A DNA stretch of 9,574 nucleotides from UBA9630 sp037137555 (GTDB lineage Bacteria > Patescibacteriota > Minisyncoccia > Moranbacterales > UBA2206): positions 1 to 9,574 of the forward strand of contig JBAXKA010000037.1 in NCBI GenBank assembly GCA_037137555.1, in the 5' to 3' direction. The stretch's first letter is position 1. Each line of letters starts with the position of its first letter. The position numbers were made by a program, and so were the translations under genes. The notes under the pieces were generated by a model, which was not told the DNA's origin, did no database searches, and saw only the letters and a program-made list of their open reading frames with translations. Below, in pieces: positions 6,738-9,574 of this stretch.

Positions 6738-6966
6738 AGGCAAATCAATTAGAAAAATAATTTATCGAAAAGAATGGTGGTTTTCTGTTGTTGATGTTTG
6801 TGGTGTTATTACTGATAGTCCTAGCTCAGGAGCTTATTGGCGAAAGCTTAAGCAAAGACTTATCGAGGAGGGCAGTGAGGTCGTGACATTTTGTCACGGA
6901 CTGAAATTAGAATCTTCTGATGGCAAAAAATATGAAACTGATTGTGCTGATACTGAGGGTGTGTAA
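6712..6966 (+). pseudogene. Truncated BRO-N (phage antirepressor-like) gene remnant
   Basis: The translated stretch is recognisably the start of a BRO-N domain: TAIFKGKSIRKI near the N-terminus, EWWFSVVDVCGVITDS, YWRKLKQRLIEEG, and DGKKYETDCADTEGV. Full-length relatives continue past ADTEG with an FRIIQSIPSPKAEPFK-type segment and usually run to 250 residues or more. Here a TAA stops it at 84 residues, and nothing after it resembles the missing part. No ATG is available at the 5' end: the only upstream start is a TTG at 6712 inside the lipoprotein gene, and the family homology begins at TAIF, almost exactly where the lipoprotein stops. BRO-N proteins are DNA-binding and occur in phages, giant viruses and many Patescibacteria. 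This is most likely a decayed copy left by a past insertion; a short expressed fragment is possible but unlikely. Confidence 0.75.
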
Positions 6967-6976
6967 AGAAAATTAT

Positions 6977-7005
6977 TTAACAATACTAGAAAATAGGAAT
7001 AAAAT
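6977..7005 (+). promoter_or_regulatory. Candidate promoter for nuoE-nuoF
   Basis: TTAACA at 6977-6982 and TAAAAT at 7000-7005, each five of six to consensus, are separated by exactly 17 bases. The predicted start near 7012 leaves about 8 bases before the nuoE ATG at 7020, too short for a Shine-Dalgarno element. It lies in the gap between the BRO-N remnant and nuoE. Confidence 0.55.
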
Positions 7006-7019
7006 TAAAAAATAACACA

Positions 7020-7457
7020 ATGCTGGAAAAAATATTACTAGAATTCAATCCGGAGACAAAGAATTTATTTTTAGTGTTAAAAAAAGTTAATGCTGTTTTT
7101 GGTTATATTAGCGAAAAAGACGCACAAAAAATAGCGGATTATTTTGAATTGCCTCTCGCTAAAATTTATGAGACAGCTAGCTTTTATGACTTACTTAAAA
7201 CTAAAAAACCGGCAAATTTAGAAATTAAAGTTTGTTCAAGCGGGGATTGTGTTCTCGGTGAATCAGCTAAAATTATTCAGGAAATTGAAAATTATTTTCG
7301 CATTAAAGTTGGCGATGAGTTTAATCCAAAAATAAGTTTAGAAAAAATTAGTTGTCTTGGTCGTTGTGCAGAAGGGCCAATTGTGATTGTGAATGAAAAA
7401 GTTTATGAAAAAGTTACAGCCAGCAGTGTGCATAAAATTTTAGGCGAATGGCGTTAG
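7020..7457 (+). CDS. nuoE: NuoE-like thioredoxin-fold [2Fe-2S] subunit
   Basis: This 145-residue protein has the NuoE/HndA architecture. A helical N-terminal part (residues 1-60) contains YISEKDAQKIADYFELPLAKIYETASFYD. A thioredoxin-like [2Fe-2S] domain follows, with ligands C72 and C77 (CSSGDC) and C112 and C116 (CLGRCAEGP). In complex I, NAD-linked hydrogenases and formate dehydrogenases this subunit sits against NuoF and shares the NADH-oxidising site. Length is a little under the usual 155-180. It is separated from nuoF by 6 bases, so the two are co-expressed. The ATG at 7020 follows an A-rich stretch with no ribosome-binding site, consistent with the very short leader from its promoter. 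Its electron partner beyond NuoF is not in this window. Confidence 0.92.
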   Translation: MLEKILLEFNPETKNLFLVLKKVNAVFGYISEKDAQKIADYFELPLAKIYETASFYDLLKTKKPANLEIKVCSSGDCVLGESAKIIQEIENYFRIKVGDEFNPKISLEKISCLGRCAEGPIVIVNEKVYEKVTASSVHKILGEWR

Positions 7458-7463
7458 CTAATT

Positions 7464-8672
7464 ATGCAAAATAATCCAAAAATAATTACGCAATATTGGG
7501 GAAAAATCGATCCTTTGAAAATTGAGGATTATTTAGGTGTGGGTGGTTATGCAAGCTTAAAAAAATTTATTGAAAAAATGAATCCGCCAAAAGCTTTGCG
7601 AGAAATAAAATCAGCGAAACTTTGCGGAAGAGGTGGTGCGGGATTTTTGACTGGAGCAAAATGGGAATCGGCGATGGCACAAAAAAGCAAAGAAAAATAT
7701 TTCGTTTGCAATTTAGATGAATCAGAACCAGGGATATATAAAGATCGAATGCTGGCGGAAAATAATCCGCATTTGCTTTTGGAGGGAATAATTATTTCTG
7801 CCCTAACAATCGGTGCCAAAAAAGCTTTTATTTATCTTAATGGCAATTATGAAAAAGCTAAAATAATTTTGGAGCAAGCGATTATTCAAGCACAAAAAAA
7901 TAAATTCTTGGGTTCAAGTATATTGAAATCAAAATACAAATTAAAAATTGAAATTTTCTCTGGTGCTGGTGCGTATATTTGCGGAGAAGAAACGGCCTTG
8001 ATAAATTCTATCGAAAGTAATCGTGGTGAGCCAAAAATTCGTCCACCCTATCCAACGGAAAAAGGGCTTTTTGGAAAACCAACAGTAGTCAATAATGCAG
8101 AAACGATTGCCAATATTCCTTGGATAATTCAAAATGGCGGAAAAAAATTTGCAGCTATTGGTTTAAAAAATAATCCCGGCACAAAATTATTTATTCTTGG
8201 TGGAGCGGTTAAGAATAAAGGTGTTTTTGAAGCTTCCACTGAAATTACAATTCGTGAAGCTATAGAAACTTTAGGCGGGGGATTGCAAAAAGGCAAAACA
8301 TTTTGGTTCGCACAAGTTGGCGGTGCATCAGGAAATTTATATCTTGAAAAAGAATTGGATTCTCTAGTTTCTGGTGCGGGTGCAATTTTAGTTGTGGATA
8401 AAACAGTTAATATTTATGATTTATTATTATCCTGGACAAGTTTTTTCAGGCGAGAATCATGCGGAAAATGTGTGCCTTGTCGTGAAGGCACTTTTCGTCT
8501 GCATGAAATTACTGAGCGACTAGCGGACGGAGAAATTTCTGATCGCGACAAAGAAGCGATGCTAGATATTTTTTGGACATTAGAAAATACGACTTTTTGT
8601 CCATTGGGAAAATTTGCAGCAGTAGCAATGCGTGATGCGGTAGAAAAATTGGAGATTTTCAGGAAATGCTAA
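7464..8672 (+). CDS. nuoF: NuoF-like NADH-binding flavoprotein subunit
   Basis: A 402-residue protein of the NuoF/HoxF/HydB family. It holds FMN, binds NAD(H), and carries one [4Fe-4S] cluster. Visible are the glycine-rich GRGGAGFLTGAKW at 55-67, the FMN-contacting CNLDESEPGIYKDR at 82-95, GAGAYICGEETAL at 167-179, the following RPPYP motif at 193-197, and cluster ligands C333, C336, C339 (CGKCVPC) plus C379 (TFCPLG). Length matches the minimal NuoF of complex I. It lacks the N-terminal thioredoxin-like and C-terminal ferredoxin extensions found in HydB/HndC of bifurcating hydrogenases, which argues against that exact type. With NuoE it forms the NADH dehydrogenase (diaphorase) module. The enzyme it feeds (NuoG/hydrogenase or another acceptor) is not encoded here: the next gene is recO. 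Confidence 0.95.
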   Translation: MQNNPKIITQYWGKIDPLKIEDYLGVGGYASLKKFIEKMNPPKALREIKSAKLCGRGGAGFLTGAKWESAMAQKSKEKYFVCNLDESEPGIYKDRMLAENNPHLLLEGIIISALTIGAKKAFIYLNGNYEKAKIILEQAIIQAQKNKFLGSSILKSKYKLKIEIFSGAGAYICGEETALINSIESNRGEPKIRPPYPTEKGLFGKPTVVNNAETIANIPWIIQNGGKKFAAIGLKNNPGTKLFILGGAVKNKGVFEASTEITIREAIETLGGGLQKGKTFWFAQVGGASGNLYLEKELDSLVSGAGAILVVDKTVNIYDLLLSWTSFFRRESCGKCVPCREGTFRLHEITERLADGEISDRDKEAMLDIFWTLENTTFCPLGKFAAVAMRDAVEKLEIFRKC

Positions 8673-8682
8673 AAACTTTTTT

Positions 8683-9402
8683 ATGGAGTTTAAATATACT
8701 AGTTTAATTATATCCAAAAGAGATATCTCCGAAGTGGATCGGATTTATAATTTTTACACAGCTGAGGATGGAAAAATTCAGGCAGTTGGTCGTGGAGTGC
8801 GAAAACCAAATGCTAAGCTGGCGGGAAATTTGGAACCATTAACGCATTGTGAGGTTTATATTTCTAAAAGAAAAGGTCTTGGCAATATTACGGGTGCAAT
8901 TGCAATAAATAACTTTTCGGCTATTAAGGCCGATTTTCTGGCGATTAGTCGAGTATTTTGGGCATTCTCTCATTTCGATAAATTAATCACACAACAAGAA
9001 AAAGATGTACATACTTTTTCGCTACTCTTGGAATATTTGGAAACGATGGAAAAATTAAGTCTTGAAAAAAAAGCGGAATATAAATTTGATATTATTACTC
9101 TTGGTTTTTTATTTAAACTAACGGAACGATTGGGTTATAAAATTCGAGTGGGGCATTGTGCTTGTTGTAGCAATAAAATTCTGGCAGGAAATGATAATTT
9201 TTTTAGTGCGGAACGAGGTGGAGCATTATGTGCTATTTGTGCAAAAACAGAAAGAAAAAAAGTTAAAAATTCCGATTCATCAATTAAGCTTACAAAAATT
9301 TTTCTTAAAAATAAAATCAAAAGTTTTTCCAAGCTAGAAGTTTCCGAAAAAGATTTGCGTGAATTGAAGTTGATCTGGAAAGAGTTGATTGATTGGGTTT
9401 AG
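8683..9402 (+). CDS. recO: DNA repair protein RecO
   Basis: A 239-residue RecO. In the RecFOR pathway it anneals single strands and helps load RecA onto SSB-coated DNA at gaps. The N-terminal OB-fold segment is seen in TSLIISKRDISEVDRIYNFYT (residues 6-26) and GRGVRKPNAKLAGNLEP (36-52). The zinc-finger ligands C159, C162, C183 and C186 are present in CACC and CAIC, with an extra C161. The C-terminal basic region ends DLRELKLIWKELIDWV. Length is typical. The ATG at 8683 is 10 bases after nuoF. A purine-rich stretch inside nuoF's end is too far away to be a ribosome-binding site. Co-transcription with nuoEF is implied by spacing only; the functions are unrelated. Confidence 0.92.
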   Translation: MEFKYTSLIISKRDISEVDRIYNFYTAEDGKIQAVGRGVRKPNAKLAGNLEPLTHCEVYISKRKGLGNITGAIAINNFSAIKADFLAISRVFWAFSHFDKLITQQEKDVHTFSLLLEYLETMEKLSLEKKAEYKFDIITLGFLFKLTERLGYKIRVGHCACCSNKILAGNDNFFSAERGGALCAICAKTERKKVKNSDSSIKLTKIFLKNKIKSFSKLEVSEKDLRELKLIWKELIDWV

Positions 9403-9441
9403 TTTTTTTATTTTTTGTGCTACAAAAAAACCAACAATCAA
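9385..9441. repeat. Imperfect inverted repeat spanning the recO stop
   Basis: TTGATTG at 9385-9391 pairs with CAATCAA at 9435-9441, TTGG at 9393-9396 with CCAA at 9431-9434, and seven T at 9403-9409 with seven A at 9424-9430. The loop is 9410-9423, and bases 9397-9402 form a bulge. It may mark the end of the recO transcript, but it is A/T-rich and no U-run follows, so a standard intrinsic terminator is not supported. Confidence 0.3.
9398..9426 (+). promoter_or_regulatory. Weak promoter-like T-tract motif after recO
   Basis: The sequence TTTTTTGTGCTA at 9411-9422 repeats the core of the promoter at 206-234. It gives an extended -10-like TGC (9418-9420) followed by TACAAA (9421-9426). The -35 position, TTTAGT at 9398-9403, is poor. 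If real it would drive whatever follows to the right, including the structured block at 9474-9574. Confidence 0.3.
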
Positions 9442-9473
9442 AACTAATTTCAAAATAAGTTTCTTATGCTTTT

Positions 9474-9574
9474 GCTCCTGCGGGCACAAGAAGAAGTGCA
9501 GTCGTTTTTGACAGAATGACCACAACTGCTCAAACAGGAGTTGTAGGACGATTTGGTCATTCGATTGATTGCGA
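9474..9574. other. GC-richer block with nested inverted repeats, unidentified; runs off the right edge
   Basis: A hand count gives 48 G/C in 101 bases, well above its surroundings. GAATGACC (9514-9521) pairs with GGTCATTC (9555-9562), and directly inside it ACAACT (9522-9527) pairs with AGTTGT (9539-9544), with a 10-base bulge on the 3' side only. CTCCTG (9475-9480) can alternatively pair with CAGGAG (9535-9540). The frame from the ATG at 9466 reads MLLLLRAQEEVQSFLTE, then TGA, then PQLLKQEL, then TAG, then DDLVIRLIA. That looks protein-like between the stops. It could be a decayed gene, a structured RNA, or a mobile-element edge; I cannot decide. Confidence 0.4.

Noticed and set aside
273..9402. 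UGA-as-glycine code of Gracilibacteria/Absconditabacteria.
   Set aside because: All recognised genes read through at full length under the standard code, with no in-frame TGA and normal GGN glycine codons.
9334..9525. Minus-strand open frame of 63 codons near the right edge.
   Set aside because: It runs antisense through the end of recO and has a low-complexity Lys/Phe/Leu composition and no family resemblance.
9535..9550. Possible 23S rRNA fragment: a GAGTTGTAGGAC string resembles a stretch near the 5' end of some bacterial 23S genes.
   Set aside because: The highly conserved segments that should precede it, such as the AGTAGCGGCGAGCGAA region, are absent, and recO lies only about 130 bases upstream. 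A 12-base match is not enough.
1..9574. tRNA, CRISPR array or tandem repeat array.
   Set aside because: Intergenic gaps are too short, and no repeated spacer pattern or cloverleaf-like sequence was seen. The only repetitive coding stretch is the Thr-Pro linker near the left edge.

Overview
This AT-rich window looks like a gene-dense piece of a small bacterial genome. Every recognisable gene is on the + strand, gaps are mostly under 40 bases, and no start codon has a convincing Shine-Dalgarno sequence. GC is roughly one third by eye. The DedA, GalT, TpiA, class II aldolase and RecO sequences all look bacterial. The style (poly-A/T leaders, PsbP-like lipoprotein, BRO-N fragment, MNT/HEPN pair) resembles Candidate Phyla Radiation (Patescibacteria) genomes. 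That placement is an inference from style, not a phylogenetic result.

Layout. Bases 3-188 hold the 3' end of an unidentified gene with a Thr-Pro linker and a six-cysteine tail. A T-rich spacer with a plausible promoter (206-234) leads into a five-gene run at 273-4365: a family 2 glycosyltransferase, galactose-1-phosphate uridylyltransferase (galT), a DedA-family membrane protein, triosephosphate isomerase (tpiA) and class II fructose-bisphosphate aldolase. Sugar-nucleotide and surface-glycan functions thus sit next to glycolytic enzymes. A second promoter (4378-4406) starts essentially at the ATG of an MntA/HepT toxin-antitoxin pair (4413-5238), which suggests a leaderless message. A three-part lipoprotein follows (5256-6737), and its last bases overlap a truncated BRO-N antirepressor fragment (6712-6966).

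A third promoter (6977-7005) precedes nuoE- and nuoF-like genes (7020-8672), which encode an NADH-oxidising flavin/iron-sulfur module with no other complex I or hydrogenase subunit in the window. recO (8683-9402) follows 10 bases later. The last 172 bases have no identified gene. They contain a T-tract motif resembling the first promoter and then a GC-richer block of about 100 bases with nested inverted repeats and an interrupted reading frame.

The best-supported system is the MntA/HepT pair. The points most worth following up are its apparent leaderless promoter, the orphan NuoE/NuoF pair, and the unexplained block at the right edge. I did not find clear evidence of a wholly new system.
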